Below, piece by piece: positions 1 to 9,169 of a stretch of DNA of 64,000 nt. The position numbers and the translations under genes were made by a program. The stretch is from Rhizobiaceae bacterium (GTDB lineage Bacteria; Pseudomonadota; Alphaproteobacteria; Rhizobiales; Rhizobiaceae). Within the stretch, counting starts at the first letter, position 1; every line of letters begins with the position of its first letter. Location: contig JABABQ010000028.1 of assembly GCA_014238155.1 (NCBI GenBank), forward strand, positions 1-64,000, read 5' to 3'. Under the pieces are notes generated by a model that did not search any database, was not told where the DNA came from, and worked only from the letters and a program-made list of their open reading frames with translations.

Positions 1-10
1 GTTTTATTTT

Positions 11-216
11 GCGCTCACGCTGTCGGGCTTCGCCCTGCGCTCCGCGGGGGCGGCGCATGAGCGCCGGACGGCTTTTCGCCGTCTCTACGGATAATTCAGA
101 ATCAGTCGTCTTTGTGGTGAGGCAAATTCCGTGGCTCGCGTGTCAGGCCGCGAAGAGCGGCCCGGTCGATAGACCGCCCCCGCGGAGCGAAGGGCGAAGC
201 CCGACAGCGTGAGCGC
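11..216. repeat. Long GC-rich inverted repeat (43-bp arms)
   Basis: Positions 11-53 and 174-216 are reverse complements over 43 bases with one mismatch. They flank a 120-base centre. Each arm contains its own small palindrome (GGGCTTCGCCC type), and the centre holds two further hairpins, at about 68-84 (GACGG/CCGTC) and 147-163 (GGCCGC/GCGGCC). The unit lies just past the stop codon of htpG, so it could fold at the 3' end of that transcript, but there is no T-run typical of an intrinsic terminator. It could be an intergenic palindromic repeat or a small non-autonomous element. No second copy was noticed in this window. The 67-codon frame inside it looks like chance coding in GC-rich DNA. Confidence 0.75.
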
Positions 217-237
217 AAGCGCTGTTAAGCGCAAACC

Positions 238-2112
238 TTAAAGAGCGCCCTGTATCACCGCATTGAGGCGACGGCTGAATTCCACAGGATCAGCCGGGGC
301 TTCGCCATCGGCAATTCTGGCCTGATCCAGCAACAGATGCGACGCATCCTTCAACAGCTCATCATTTGCCGCTCCTTCACCGGAGGCGCGTTCAGCCAGT
401 TTCTTAATGATGCTATGTCCGGGATTGATTTCAAGAACACGCGGCATCGCAGAATTCAACTGACCGTGACGTTGCAGCAGGCGCTCCAGATTAACGTCCA
501 TGTCACCCTCATCGGCAATCAGGCAGACGGGACTATCGGTCAGTCGCTTGGAAGGACGCACATCCTTGACAGTCTCGCCGAGCTCCAGCTTGATCGCAGC
601 GATCAATCCGTTCAGGGCTGGCTCATCTGCCTTGGCATCCTTGTCATCGTCCTTATCGTCCTTGTCATCGCTTTTGATTGAATCAAGGTCTGCTGCACCT
701 CTGGTGATCGACTTGAACGACTTGCCGTCAAAATCATGAATGTGCTGCAGCCAGAATTCATCGACGGGATCGGAAAACAGCAGAACTTCAACTCCCTTGG
801 CGCGGAAACCTTCAAGATGCGGTGAGCGGGCGATTTTGGCAGCATCGTCACCGGCAATATAATAGATCGCTTCCTGACCTTCGGCGAAGCGCTCCACATA
901 GCCTGACAGGCTGGTCAGCTCATCACCGTTTGTCGAAGTGAAGCGGCAAATCTCCAGAAGTTTTTCGCGAAGGGCAGCTTCTTCCACCAGACCTTCTTTC
1001 AGCACTGCGCCAAAATTTTTCCAGAATTCGGCAAAGTGATCGGGTGCCTTGGTAGCCTTTTTCTTCAGTTCCGCGATGACCTTTTTTGTCAAGCCGGAGC
1101 GGATCTTTGATAATTTCGGATCGGTCTGAAGCATTTCACGTGAGACGTTGAGCGACAGGTCTTCGCTGTCGACCACACCCCGCAAAAAACGCAGCCATGC
1201 CGGCAGCAGACCCTTGGTATCTTCAGTAATAAATACCCGATTGACGTAGAGCTTGACGTGGCTCTTGCGCTCTGGCTCAAAAAGATCAAACGGCGGCGTT
1301 GAAGGGATATACAGCAGGTTGGTATAGCTCACCATGCCTTCAACCCGATTGTGCATGGTCAACCAGGGCTCATCAAATGCATGGGCAGTGTGGTGATAGA
1401 ATTCGGTATATTGTTCGGCACTTATGTCCTTCGCCTGACGCGTCCACAAGGCCGACGCTTCGTTCAGCGCGTCATCGCCAAACCTGACCGGAAATCCGAT
1501 ATGGTCGGAATAGGTCTTGATGATGTGTCGAATGCGGGCGTCTTCGAGAAACTCCTTGGCATCCTTTTTCAAATGCAGGGTGACCGTGGTACCACGCCCT
1601 TCTCGCTCGGCTGCCTCAATGGAAAATTCGCCTTTGCCGTCAGATGTCCACAGCCAGGCTTCCTTTTCTCCCGCTTTTTGGGTCATCACTTCAACTTTTT
1701 CAGCCACCATAAAGGCTGAATAGAAACCAACGCCAAACTGGCCGATCAGGCCAACATCACCTTTTTCACCGTCTTTAAGGCTTTCCAGAAACGAACTGGT
1801 GCCAGACCGGGCAATGGTTCCCAACGTATCCAGCAAGTCCTGATGATTCATGCCGATGCCGTTATCGGCAATCGTCAGGGTCTTGGCTTTTTTGACAACT
1901 TCGATGTCGATCTTGAATTCAGAATCCCCGGCGAGCAGCTTTGGGTTGGTCAGGCTTTCATAACGCAGCTTGTCGCAGGCGTCAGATGCATTGGAGACCA
2001 GCTCACGCAGAAAGATTTCGCGGTTCGAGTAAAGCGAACCGGCAACGATGTCCAACAGCTGGCCAACTTCGGTTTGAAATGAAAATGTTTGCTTGGTGGC
2101 TGTGTCATTCAT
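238..2112 (-). CDS. htpG: Chaperone protein HtpG (bacterial Hsp90)
   Basis: This is the cytosolic Hsp90 chaperone, an ATP-driven dimer that remodels client proteins under stress. The 624-residue product has the usual length. It opens with the GHKL ATPase domain: the NREIFLRELVSNASDACDKL helix, the ADNGIGM nucleotide motif, and the glycine-rich lid ending GQFGVGFYSAF. The middle and dimerisation domains follow. An acidic Asp/Lys-rich stretch near residues 485-505 is a lineage-type insertion in the C-terminal region. As in other bacterial members there is no MEEVD tail. The ATG at 2112 is the natural start, and an RpoH-type promoter lies about 60 bases upstream. Identification is very secure. 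Confidence 0.97.
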   Translation of the reverse strand: MNDTATKQTFSFQTEVGQLLDIVAGSLYSNREIFLRELVSNASDACDKLRYESLTNPKLLAGDSEFKIDIEVVKKAKTLTIADNGIGMNHQDLLDTLGTIARSGTSSFLESLKDGEKGDVGLIGQFGVGFYSAFMVAEKVEVMTQKAGEKEAWLWTSDGKGEFSIEAAEREGRGTTVTLHLKKDAKEFLEDARIRHIIKTYSDHIGFPVRFGDDALNEASALWTRQAKDISAEQYTEFYHHTAHAFDEPWLTMHNRVEGMVSYTNLLYIPSTPPFDLFEPERKSHVKLYVNRVFITEDTKGLLPAWLRFLRGVVDSEDLSLNVSREMLQTDPKLSKIRSGLTKKVIAELKKKATKAPDHFAEFWKNFGAVLKEGLVEEAALREKLLEICRFTSTNGDELTSLSGYVERFAEGQEAIYYIAGDDAAKIARSPHLEGFRAKGVEVLLFSDPVDEFWLQHIHDFDGKSFKSITRGAADLDSIKSDDKDDKDDDKDAKADEPALNGLIAAIKLELGETVKDVRPSKRLTDSPVCLIADEGDMDVNLERLLQRHGQLNSAMPRVLEINPGHSIIKKLAERASGEGAANDELLKDASHLLLDQARIADGEAPADPVEFSRRLNAVIQGAL

Positions 2113-2169
2113 GGCTGCAAGTCTCTTTCGGTCAGTATGCGATTTATGAGCACCGCTGTTCGTCGATGC

Positions 2170-2198
2170 ATATAAGAAACAAAACGGCCATCAACAAG
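2170..2198 (-). promoter_or_regulatory. RpoH (sigma-32) type heat-shock promoter of htpG
   Basis: Read on the minus strand, CTTG (2198-2195) is followed after exactly 18 bases by CTTATAT (2176-2170). This matches the alphaproteobacterial RpoH consensus CTTG-N17/18-CYTATNT. A transcript would start near 2163, giving a leader of about 50 bases before the htpG ATG. The match and the heat-shock identity of the downstream gene support each other. This is inferred from sequence only. Confidence 0.65.
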
Positions 2199-2235
2199 GT
2201 GAAACCGGCAGAGAATATGGAGGATTTCTTGGAAA

Positions 2236-2763
2236 TCAGCGGTCCAGTTGATGTAGCAGATTCTCGACAATCTCTTCAGTCGTCGCGTCAATGTCGACAC
2301 TCATTGCGCATTCGTGCGACGCCGGAACCTCAAGCGTTGCAAACTGGCTGTCGAGCAGGGACGTTGGCATGAAGTGTCCCTGGCGCTCCCCCATCCGCCT
2401 GGCAATCAAATCACGCGAACCGTTGAGATAGATAAACAGGACCGGTTCTCCCGCCGCTTTGGTTATGTAATCTCGATAGGCGCGCTTCAGCGAAGAGCAA
2501 CCACCAACCACCGGGCCTTTGCGAACCGAAATTTCCTGCCCGAATATTTTCAGCCAGGGCCAGCGATCTTCATCACTCAACGGATCTCCACGACTCATTT
2601 TTTCGATATTGGCAGGCGGATGATAGGCATCGCCATCGAGAAACGTTCCGTCAATTGCCGCGGCCAATGCTTCCCCAATCGTCGTCTTGCCACAACCAGC
2701 GACCCCCATCACAACATAGAGCCGAATATTTGGCCGGTCCTCTGCGTTGGCACTGTCAATCAT
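2236..2763 (-). CDS. gntK: Gluconokinase, GntK/IdnK type
   Basis: The enzyme phosphorylates D-gluconate to 6-phosphogluconate with ATP in the cytoplasm. The 175-residue protein has a Walker A motif near its N-terminus (GVAGCGKTT) and the family's substrate segment FLDGDAYHPPANIEKMSRGDPLSDEDR, shown here only in part by its key residues D-G-D and the HPP turn. Its length is typical of the family. It is transcribed away from the idonate dehydrogenase gene, with about 130 bases between the two starts. This pairing fits a small gluconate/idonate module in which the dehydrogenase makes 5-ketogluconate and the kinase feeds gluconate into the pentose-phosphate or Entner-Doudoroff route. No regulator is present nearby. 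Confidence 0.92.
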   Translation of the reverse strand: MIDSANAEDRPNIRLYVVMGVAGCGKTTIGEALAAAIDGTFLDGDAYHPPANIEKMSRGDPLSDEDRWPWLKIFGQEISVRKGPVVGGCSSLKRAYRDYITKAAGEPVLFIYLNGSRDLIARRMGERQGHFMPTSLLDSQFATLEVPASHECAMSVDIDATTEEIVENLLHQLDR

Positions 2764-2894
2764 CTAGCTTCGTTCCCATTCGGTGGCCCCAACACCATTT
2801 AGCGGCGACACGTTGCAATGTCGATCTTGCACCGACAGTGGAAAGCGGTAGTTTGCAGGTTCCTATCTTTTCCAAATTCCGAGCGAGACAAGTC

Positions 2895-3926
2895 ATGCGT
2901 GCCATCACCATTCATCAGGAGAAGGATTTACGCATTGAGTCATGTGAACTGGAGAATCTTGGTAAGGAACAAGTAGAAATCCGAATCTCAACGGGGGGCG
3001 TCTGCGGATCGGACCTGCACTATTACAATCATGGTGGAATCGGCGCGATCAGGGTTCGGGAACCGATGATACTTGGCCATGAAGTCTGCGGCCATGTCAC
3101 CGGGCTGGGTGCTGATGTGGAAGGCCTGAATGTTGGCGACCTGGTTGCAGTTTCTCCATCCCGGCCCTGTGGCGCCTGCAGCTATTGTGGTGAGGGATTA
3201 CGCAACCATTGCGAAAATATGCGTTTTTACGGTTCAGCCATGCCGTTCCCGCATATTCAAGGGGCTTTTCGTGAATCACTGATTGCCGATGCCAGTCAGT
3301 GTGTTGTGGCAAATGGGCTCAGCACTGGTGAAGCAGCAATGGCTGAACCACTCTCGGTGGTGCTTCATGCAATTCGACTTTCTGGACAATTGCTGGGCAA
3401 GCGGGTGCTGATTACCGGATGTGGTCCCATCGGTGGATTGGCAATTCTTGCAGCACGCGCGGCCGGTGCAGTGCAGGTTGTTGTCACCGACATTTCCGAC
3501 AATGCTCTGAAATATGCTGAGCAGGCTGGAGCCGACCAATCGATCAACATGGCAGACAATGCTGACGAGTTGGCCATCTATGCACAGGGAAAAGGAACAT
3601 TTGACGTCTTATTTGAATGTTCCGGCGCGCAGCAGGCGCTTGCTGCCGGCATTGCCGCGATGCGACCCAGAGGCGTTATCATGCAATTGGGTCTGGGCGG
3701 TGACATGTCGATTCCGATGATGCAGTTAACCGCAAAAGAGCTGGATCTGCGCGGCTCGTTTCGGTTTCACGAAGAATTCTCCACGGCGGTAAAGATGATG
3801 CAATCCGGTCGCATTGATGTCGCGCCGCTGATATCACACACATTACCGATGGACGACGCTGTGTCGGCTTTCGAAATTGCTTCGGACAGGAGCCAGGCGA
3901 TGAAAGTCCAGATTGCTTTCGCCTGA
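2895..3926 (+). CDS. idnD: L-idonate 5-dehydrogenase (zinc alcohol dehydrogenase family)
   Basis: This is a medium-chain zinc dehydrogenase expected to interconvert L-idonate and 5-ketogluconate. The 343-residue product starts MRAITIH at an ATG at 2895. A longer open frame upstream has no family similarity. Visible features are the catalytic zinc region GGVCGSDLHYY and GHEV, a structural zinc site with four cysteines (PCGACSYCGEGLRNHC), and the Rossmann motif GCGPIGG near residue 175. The divergent gluconokinase next to it favours idonate over the related sorbitol or threonine dehydrogenases. The family is certain; the exact substrate is inferred from context. Confidence 0.85.
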   Translation: MRAITIHQEKDLRIESCELENLGKEQVEIRISTGGVCGSDLHYYNHGGIGAIRVREPMILGHEVCGHVTGLGADVEGLNVGDLVAVSPSRPCGACSYCGEGLRNHCENMRFYGSAMPFPHIQGAFRESLIADASQCVVANGLSTGEAAMAEPLSVVLHAIRLSGQLLGKRVLITGCGPIGGLAILAARAAGAVQVVVTDISDNALKYAEQAGADQSINMADNADELAIYAQGKGTFDVLFECSGAQQALAAGIAAMRPRGVIMQLGLGGDMSIPMMQLTAKELDLRGSFRFHEEFSTAVKMMQSGRIDVAPLISHTLPMDDAVSAFEIASDRSQAMKVQIAFA

Positions 3927-3942
3927 TTCTCGGTGCGGGTAT

Positions 3943-4860
3943 TTACAATTCATGTTGCCAGGGTGGGTCGGCGCCGGGCTTGGAAACTGTATGGGCAGCA
4001 ACTTTGGCAGCCAGTGCCAGTACCGGTGCCAATTGATCGGATGTTGCTTCGGCAAGTGCCGATTTTGACAGCAAACCATGACGCCGTAATCCGGCCAGGA
4101 AACCGGCATTGAATGTATCGCCAGCACCGATCGTATCCACGACCTCAACCTTGTTGGCGTCCTGATGGACCCGGCCAGAATTGGTAATCGCGTCGACACC
4201 CTCTGCGCCACGAGTCATCAGGACAATTCTTGTGGCACCCTCCAGCCATCCGCTCATAATGTCTTCGGCAGTTTCTCCTGCAGCAATCCAGTCCAGATCC
4301 TCATCCGATACTTTGATAACATCGGCCATCGCCGCCATGCGTTTGATCCGCGCGCGATGTTTGTCCGGATCGTTGATGAACGATGGGCGAATATTAGGAT
4401 CCAGACAAAGCACTTTATCCTGATTGGCGCCCATTAGTTTTTCATAAGCAGTACCGCACGGTTCAGGGATCAGACTGATCGCACCAAACTGCATTGCTGT
4501 GACTTCTGTTGGAATGGACTCAACCTGATCGAACTGGAGATTTCGACCTGCCGAGTTTTCATCGAAAAAGGAATATTGCGCCTGACCGTTGGTGAGTTTG
4601 ACGAAGGCCAGAGTGGTGGGTTGATCCGATCGCACACACAAATCCGTACTGACCTTTGAGCGATGCAGTGCATCAATCAGCTGTTCGCCGAACATGTCGG
4701 TAGAAACAGACGAGATAAATCCTGCCCTCTCGCCCAACCGGCCAAGGGCAATGGCGGTGTTGAATATTGCGCCGCCGACAACCGGTAGAAAACCATCCCC
4801 CTCTTCTTCGATCCGCCGGGGCAACATGTCGATCAAAGCTTCGCCGCAACAAATTATCAT
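3943..4860 (-). CDS. PfkB-family sugar kinase, probably fructokinase
   Basis: This is a cytoplasmic ribokinase-fold kinase of 305 residues, the usual length for the family. The N-terminus CCGEALIDMLP and the GGAIFNTAIALGRLG segment match bacterial fructokinases. The C-terminal signature DTIGAGDTFNAGFLAGL contains the catalytic aspartate and anion-hole glycines. The gene is convergent with idnD, 16 bases beyond its stop. Fructokinase is the best guess from the N-terminal pattern. A 2-keto-3-deoxygluconate kinase would fit the neighbouring sugar-acid genes and is not excluded. Confidence 0.8.
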   Translation of the reverse strand: MIICCGEALIDMLPRRIEEEGDGFLPVVGGAIFNTAIALGRLGERAGFISSVSTDMFGEQLIDALHRSKVSTDLCVRSDQPTTLAFVKLTNGQAQYSFFDENSAGRNLQFDQVESIPTEVTAMQFGAISLIPEPCGTAYEKLMGANQDKVLCLDPNIRPSFINDPDKHRARIKRMAAMADVIKVSDEDLDWIAAGETAEDIMSGWLEGATRIVLMTRGAEGVDAITNSGRVHQDANKVEVVDTIGAGDTFNAGFLAGLRRHGLLSKSALAEATSDQLAPVLALAAKVAAHTVSKPGADPPWQHEL

Positions 4861-4987
4861 TATGATCTTCCCAAATCAGCCGCGCACTTCGCGGGTTTTC
4901 CGCGTTCATAAAACGGAATGTCAGATTACGCAATTGGTCAGCCAGTCCCGAATTGCGGGCCGTCCCGGCAAGCGATGCTGGCGGGAA

Positions 4988-5424
4988 TCAACTATCCAGC
5001 AATCTGGCTGCATCGGCAATTGCTCCAGCCATCTGGTTCAGGTCCGCGTCAGTCAACGCAAGTGAGGGATTGAGTTTGGCGGGTGCTTTGAATATACCGC
5101 GTTGGCGCATCAGATTATTGAACCGCCCGTTCTTTTCAGCATCTCCTTTGAACCAGGAACGGCCATCAGCAACCGGGCTTTCGCTGAACACAACGTCAAA
5201 CAGGGTTGGATCTCCAACAATTTGATGGGCATGCCCGGATTGCGTCAGCTCCTGGCTGAGCATGTCCATAATCGCCCGACCATTGGTGCGGATTTCGTCG
5301 TAGGCTCCGGGGCGGCGTAAGATTTCACGGTCTTCAAACCGGCAACCTCGGCAACCGGATTGCCTGACAGGGTGCCCAATTGCATCAGAAATCCATCCGA
5401 ACCCACTTGATCCCTGTCAATTGG
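4988..5424 (-). pseudogene. Remnant of a class-III aminotransferase (glutamate-1-semialdehyde aminotransferase-like)
   Basis: Read on the minus strand, residues FLMQLGTLSGNPVAEVAGLKTV, then after a one-base shift EILRRPGAYDEIRTNGRAI and a final 93-residue open frame, reproduce the C-terminal third of glutamate-1-semialdehyde-aminotransferase-like class-III PLP enzymes. The frame changes at about 5320-5328, consistent with loss of one G. An in-frame TGA at 5427-5425 cuts it off upstream, and the N-terminal two thirds, including the PLP lysine region, are absent because the intact oxidoreductase gene begins 25 bases further on. The gene is therefore dead by both truncation and frameshift. The 93-residue frame alone could be mistaken for a small hypothetical protein. 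Confidence 0.8.
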
Positions 5425-5449
5425 TCAGACGGAAGTGATGCAGAAAAAT

Positions 5450-6556
5450 TCAAATTGGGTGATCCACCGTGACGACAATATTACCTGCGTGCTTTTTGTC
5501 GATAAATTCCTGCTGTGCCAAATGCAGGTCCTTAAGCGGATGAGCCGCCGCCAGAATTGGCTGAATTTCGCCTTTTTCAATATAGGAAACCAGATCGCCA
5601 AAAATATGTGTCGCAGTAACTGTGCAGCCGAAGAATGAAAGATCACGCAGATAGAGTGTGCGCAGATCAAGGTCGACGATAGGCCCGGCAATCGCGCCAG
5701 AACACGCATAACGGCCACCCCGTGCTATGACATCAATCAGAGCCGGAAAACCGTCCCCACCGACAATGTCGACAACAACATCGACGACTGTTCGACCGGT
5801 GGACGCCTGCAATGCTTTCGCAAGATTCTCGGGTGACCTGTCCAACAGAACCGATGGGTTCAAGTGGCGCATCTGGTCGTGCTTGGAGGCCGAAGCCAAG
5901 GCAATGGTAGTTGCGCCGCGCCGGTTGGCCAGCTGGATCAGCGCAGACCCCACCCCTCCAGACGCGCCGGTAATCAACACATGGTCGCCCTCACCCACGC
6001 CAGCACGGTACAACAGATTTTCTGCTGTTGTGTAGGAGCAGGAAAACGTCGCCAGTTCAGCACTGCTAAACTGAGAATCAACCGGCAAGACATTGCGATG
6101 GTCGATCTTGGTATATTGAGCAAACCCGCCATCTGCTTCGGATCCGAAATAACCGGTAGACTCCAGATTGTCAGTATTGTCCCAATCACGCAGCCAACAG
6201 TCAGCCATCACCCGTTTGCCAACCAACGCCGGGTCGCCATTGGCGCCAACCTCAACCACTTCACCAACAATATCCGCACCCTGGATGCGAGGAAACTGAA
6301 TTGCACCACCGCCCCATGTGGGGTCCTCTTCGTGCACCACTTCGTAGGCGCCGCCGGTTGTCGCATCGGTCACGGCTTTCGAATACCAACCGCTTCGGGT
6401 GTTTACATCTGTATTGTTGAGACCGCAGGCAAATACCTTGATCAATACCTCATCAACGTTTGGCTGGGGCATGGGCCAATCATCATGCCAGACCAGCTTA
6501 TCCAGATCACCGTGGCCCGTCAGCACGAAAGCGTTCATTGTTGAATTGGCGGTCAT
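5450..6556 (-). CDS. Zinc-free MDR-family alcohol dehydrogenase / quinone oxidoreductase-like protein
   Basis: This is a medium-chain NAD(P)H-dependent oxidoreductase of 368 residues. The GroES-like N-terminal half contains VLIKVFACGLNNTDVNTR. The Rossmann half carries GASGGVGSALIQLANRRG near residue 200. The four-cysteine structural zinc cluster is absent, which places it nearer the quinone-oxidoreductase branch. An extra segment after NTRSGWY (about residues 60-85, with TWGGGAIQFPRIQGAD) is typical of a subgroup annotated as zinc-binding alcohol dehydrogenases. Its substrate cannot be read from sequence. It sits directly upstream of the aminotransferase remnant, so the two may once have formed an operon. 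Confidence 0.8.
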   Translation of the reverse strand: MTANSTMNAFVLTGHGDLDKLVWHDDWPMPQPNVDEVLIKVFACGLNNTDVNTRSGWYSKAVTDATTGGAYEVVHEEDPTWGGGAIQFPRIQGADIVGEVVEVGANGDPALVGKRVMADCWLRDWDNTDNLESTGYFGSEADGGFAQYTKIDHRNVLPVDSQFSSAELATFSCSYTTAENLLYRAGVGEGDHVLITGASGGVGSALIQLANRRGATTIALASASKHDQMRHLNPSVLLDRSPENLAKALQASTGRTVVDVVVDIVGGDGFPALIDVIARGGRYACSGAIAGPIVDLDLRTLYLRDLSFFGCTVTATHIFGDLVSYIEKGEIQPILAAAHPLKDLHLAQQEFIDKKHAGNIVVTVDHPI

Positions 6557-6981
6557 CTGGACATTCTCCTAAGGTGCCACGTCGGTGCATGAAATTCTGG
6601 GTTCGGATCGTAGGCAGGTTGAGTGCGAACGCAAGCTTCGCCGGGATCTGTTGGCGATCACCCCAGGTAATTGTGTGCCATCTTGTGCGGCATGGGGCGG
6701 TATTCAGGCGAAGGCCAACATTGATGCCTACTTGCAATACCACTTCGCTGCATGGTCATCCACAATTCTGTTTGTTTCAATTTCCTGATATGTGCAAAAC
6801 TGGCCGCAAGGGATCCATAAACGGAGGAGAGTTGGATCTCAGGTTGCTGGAATTGCAGCAATGGATGCGGAAGCCGTAGAAGGCTGGTGGTGAGTCCACC
6901 GCAATTTTGAGTTGCGGTTTATGCGTCAGGCGATAATCTGGGCCGGTAGTTTAGCAATGGGCATTTGGTGTTGGGCAATCG
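6557..6981. other. Gene-free interval with no recognisable element
   Basis: About 425 bases separate the divergent oxidoreductase gene from the small membrane-protein gene. Short frames exist on both strands but none has a convincing start, ribosome site or family pattern. A 7-bp hairpin (ACCGCAA/TTGCGGT) lies at about 6899-6919 without a following T-run. The interval probably contains the two divergent promoters. Part of it may be decayed coding sequence, but I could not identify a parent. Confidence 0.5.
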
Positions 6982-7281
6982 ATGAAGAAGTTATTCGTGA
7001 TCGCGGCAAACCTGGTCATGCCGGGAACGGGCAGTCTGATAGCAGGCCAGTCGGTTCGCGGCATGTTGCAATTGCTGCTCGTCGCGCTTGCGGTGCTGCT
7101 CTGGCTCACCGTCAGTTTGAAACTGGGTGCTATACCCCTGATTATTTTCGCCTGGATCTGGGGCATGTTCACCGCGCTGGATCACAAACAACGGATTGAT
7201 TACGCTGATAGCTCTCCAGTCGCGATGGTTATCAATCAGAGAAATCAGAAACTGTCATTGCTTCACCCGGAGCGAAACTGA
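6982..7281 (+). CDS. Small membrane protein, hypothetical
   Basis: This 99-residue protein begins MKKLFVIAANLVMPGTGSL. It has two hydrophobic segments, about residues 6-22 and 28-58, the second broken by KLG and probably forming two short helices. The NLVMPGTGSLIAGQ pattern resembles small two-helix membrane proteins in which a P-G-x-G turn joins the helices (TM2-like). The C-terminus is polar. It converges on lepA with a gap of 15 bases. The ribosome site is weak (GGGCAATCG before ATG). No function can be assigned. A longer frame in another register overlaps it but has no protein-like pattern. Confidence 0.6.
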   Translation: MKKLFVIAANLVMPGTGSLIAGQSVRGMLQLLLVALAVLLWLTVSLKLGAIPLIIFAWIWGMFTALDHKQRIDYADSSPVAMVINQRNQKLSLLHPERN

Positions 7282-7296
7282 CCAAATAAAACGGGC

Positions 7297-9102
7297 TCAG
7301 TCACCCATCTTGAGCGCTTCGATAAATGCCGTCTGGGGGATTTCCACCTTTCCGAACTGACGCATTTTCTTTTTGCCGGCCTTCTGCTTGTCGAGCAGCT
7401 TGCGCTTGCGACTGGCGTCACCACCATAGCACTTTGCCGTCACGTCCTTGCGCATCGCAGAAATCGTTTCGCGGGCGATAACACTCCCGCCAATCGCCGC
7501 CTGGATGGGAATTTTAAACAGGTGTTTGGGGATCAATTCTTTCAGCTTTTCACACATTACACGGCCTCGGCTGGTGGCAGCGCTGCGGTGAACCAGCATC
7601 GAAAGCGCGTCTACCGGCTCGCCATTGACCAACATGGAAAGCTTGACCAGGTCACCCATCCGATATTCGGCAAGCTGATAGTCAAATGATGCGTAGCCCC
7701 GTGAAATCGACTTCAGCCGGTCGTAGAAATCAAACACCACTTCGTTGAGCGGCAATTCATATTCCAACATGGCTCTGGCGCCGACATAGGTCAGGTTTGT
7801 CTGAATGCCGCGGCGGTCCTGGCAAAGTTTTAAAATTGGCCCCAGATAATCGTCTGGTGTCAGGATCGTCGCCTTGATCCACGGCTCGTGAATTTCTTCA
7901 ATCTTCATCACGTCAGGCATGTCAGCGGGATTGTGCAATTGCATCTGCGACCCGTCACGCAACATCAATGTGTAAACAACGCTGGGTGCTGTGGCGATCA
8001 GATCGAGATCGAATTCACGTTCCAGTCGTTCCTGAATGATCTCCAGATGCAGCAAGCCCAAAAAGCCACAACGAAATCCAAAGCCCAGCGCGGCAGACGA
8101 TTCCATTTCATATGAAAAACTTGCATCGTTGAGACGCAATTTTCCAACCGCCGAGCGCAAATCCTCAAAATCTGCCGCATCGACCGGAAACAGGCCGCAG
8201 AAAACAACAGGCTGAGCTGGCTGAAATCCGGGCAGCGCTTTTAGAGTCTGGCGTTTGTCCTCGGTGATCGTATCACCAACACGTGTATCGGCCACTTCCT
8301 TGATCGACGCCGTGATGAAGCCAATCTCTCCCGGCCCCAAAGCATCAACTTCATTCAGTTTAGGTGAAATGACACCGACACGATCGACGGAATATTTTGC
8401 GTCTGTCCCCATCATACGGATGGACTGACCTTTTTTCAGCACGCCATCGATGATGCGCACGAGGACAATGACGCCGAGATAGGAGTCATACCAGGAATCA
8501 ACCAGCAACGCCTTTAGCGGTGCCTCAATATCGCCTTCGCTGGGTGGTGGCAGCTGAGTGACAATCGCCTCCAGCACCTCTTCCATACCCAATCCGGTTT
8601 TCGCCGATATTTTCACCGCATCGGATGCATCGAGACCTATTACTTCCTCGATTTGCGCCTTTACCCGTTCTGGCTCCGCAGCAGGCAAGTCGATCTTGTT
8701 GAGCACGGTAACAATTTCATGGTCGTTGTCGATTGCCTGATAGACATTTGCCAGGGTCTGCGCCTCAACGCCTTGCGATGCATCGACGATAAGCAGCGAT
8801 CCTTCGCAGGCCGACAAGGATCGGGAAACTTCATAGGCAAAATCCACATGGCCGGGCGTGTCGATCAGATTGAGAATATAGTTTTCGCCGTCCCGGGCGG
8901 TGTAAGGCAATCGGACAGTCTGTGCCTTGATGGTAATACCGCGCTCTTTTTCAATCTCCATGCTGTCGAGAACCTGCTCTGACATTTCACGATCAGCGAG
9001 CCCACCGCACATCTGTATCAGCCGGTCGGCCACGGTTGATTTGCCGTGGTCGATATGGGCGACGATTGAAAAGTTGCGTATATGAGTTAGCGGAGTGGTC
9101 AT
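7297..9102 (-). CDS. lepA: Elongation factor 4 (LepA), back-translocase GTPase
   Basis: LepA is a ribosome-associated GTPase that acts on stalled or mis-translocated ribosomes and is linked to initiation and ribosome biogenesis. The 601-residue product is full length. The G1 motif is [10 protein letters not shown]3 is [16 protein letters not shown], and G4 is [12 protein letters not shown]. The LepA-specific C-terminal domain follows, including [18 protein letters not shown] and the basic tail [19 protein letters not shown]. It is one of the most conserved bacterial proteins and identification is certain. It is flanked by an unrelated small membrane-protein gene and the YiiX-like gene, the latter in the same direction about 70 bases upstream. 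Confidence 0.97.
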   Translation of the reverse strand: MTTPLTHIRNFSIVAHIDHGKSTVADRLIQMCGGLADREMSEQVLDSMEIEKERGITIKAQTVRLPYTARDGENYILNLIDTPGHVDFAYEVSRSLSACEGSLLIVDASQGVEAQTLANVYQAIDNDHEIVTVLNKIDLPAAEPERVKAQIEEVIGLDASDAVKISAKTGLGMEEVLEAIVTQLPPPSEGDIEAPLKALLVDSWYDSYLGVIVLVRIIDGVLKKGQSIRMMGTDAKYSVDRVGVISPKLNEVDALGPGEIGFITASIKEVADTRVGDTITEDKRQTLKALPGFQPAQPVVFCGLFPVDAADFEDLRSAVGKLRLNDASFSYEMESSAALGFGFRCGFLGLLHLEIIQERLEREFDLDLIATAPSVVYTLMLRDGSQMQLHNPADMPDVMKIEEIHEPWIKATILTPDDYLGPILKLCQDRRGIQTNLTYVGARAMLEYELPLNEVVFDFYDRLKSISRGYASFDYQLAEYRMGDLVKLSMLVNGEPVDALSMLVHRSAATSRGRVMCEKLKELIPKHLFKIPIQAAIGGSVIARETISAMRKDVTAKCYGGDASRKRKLLDKQKAGKKKMRQFGKVEIPQTAFIEALKMGD

Positions 9103-9169
9103 GGGTGCTGTTTATCACCAAAGCGATACTCTGCAAGAGAAAAGAATGCCGTTGGCATGGCACCGACAT

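Noticed and set aside
9-212. 67-codon open frame
   Set aside because: It lies wholly in the GC-rich inverted repeat, is Arg/Pro/Ser-rich without family pattern and has no ribosome site.
1351-1719. 122-codon plus-strand frame inside htpG
   Set aside because: It is a shadow of the htpG coding strand with no conserved pattern or ribosome site.
5864-6544. 226-codon plus-strand frame
   Set aside because: It is antisense to the oxidoreductase gene, whose protein has clear motifs; the antisense product has none.
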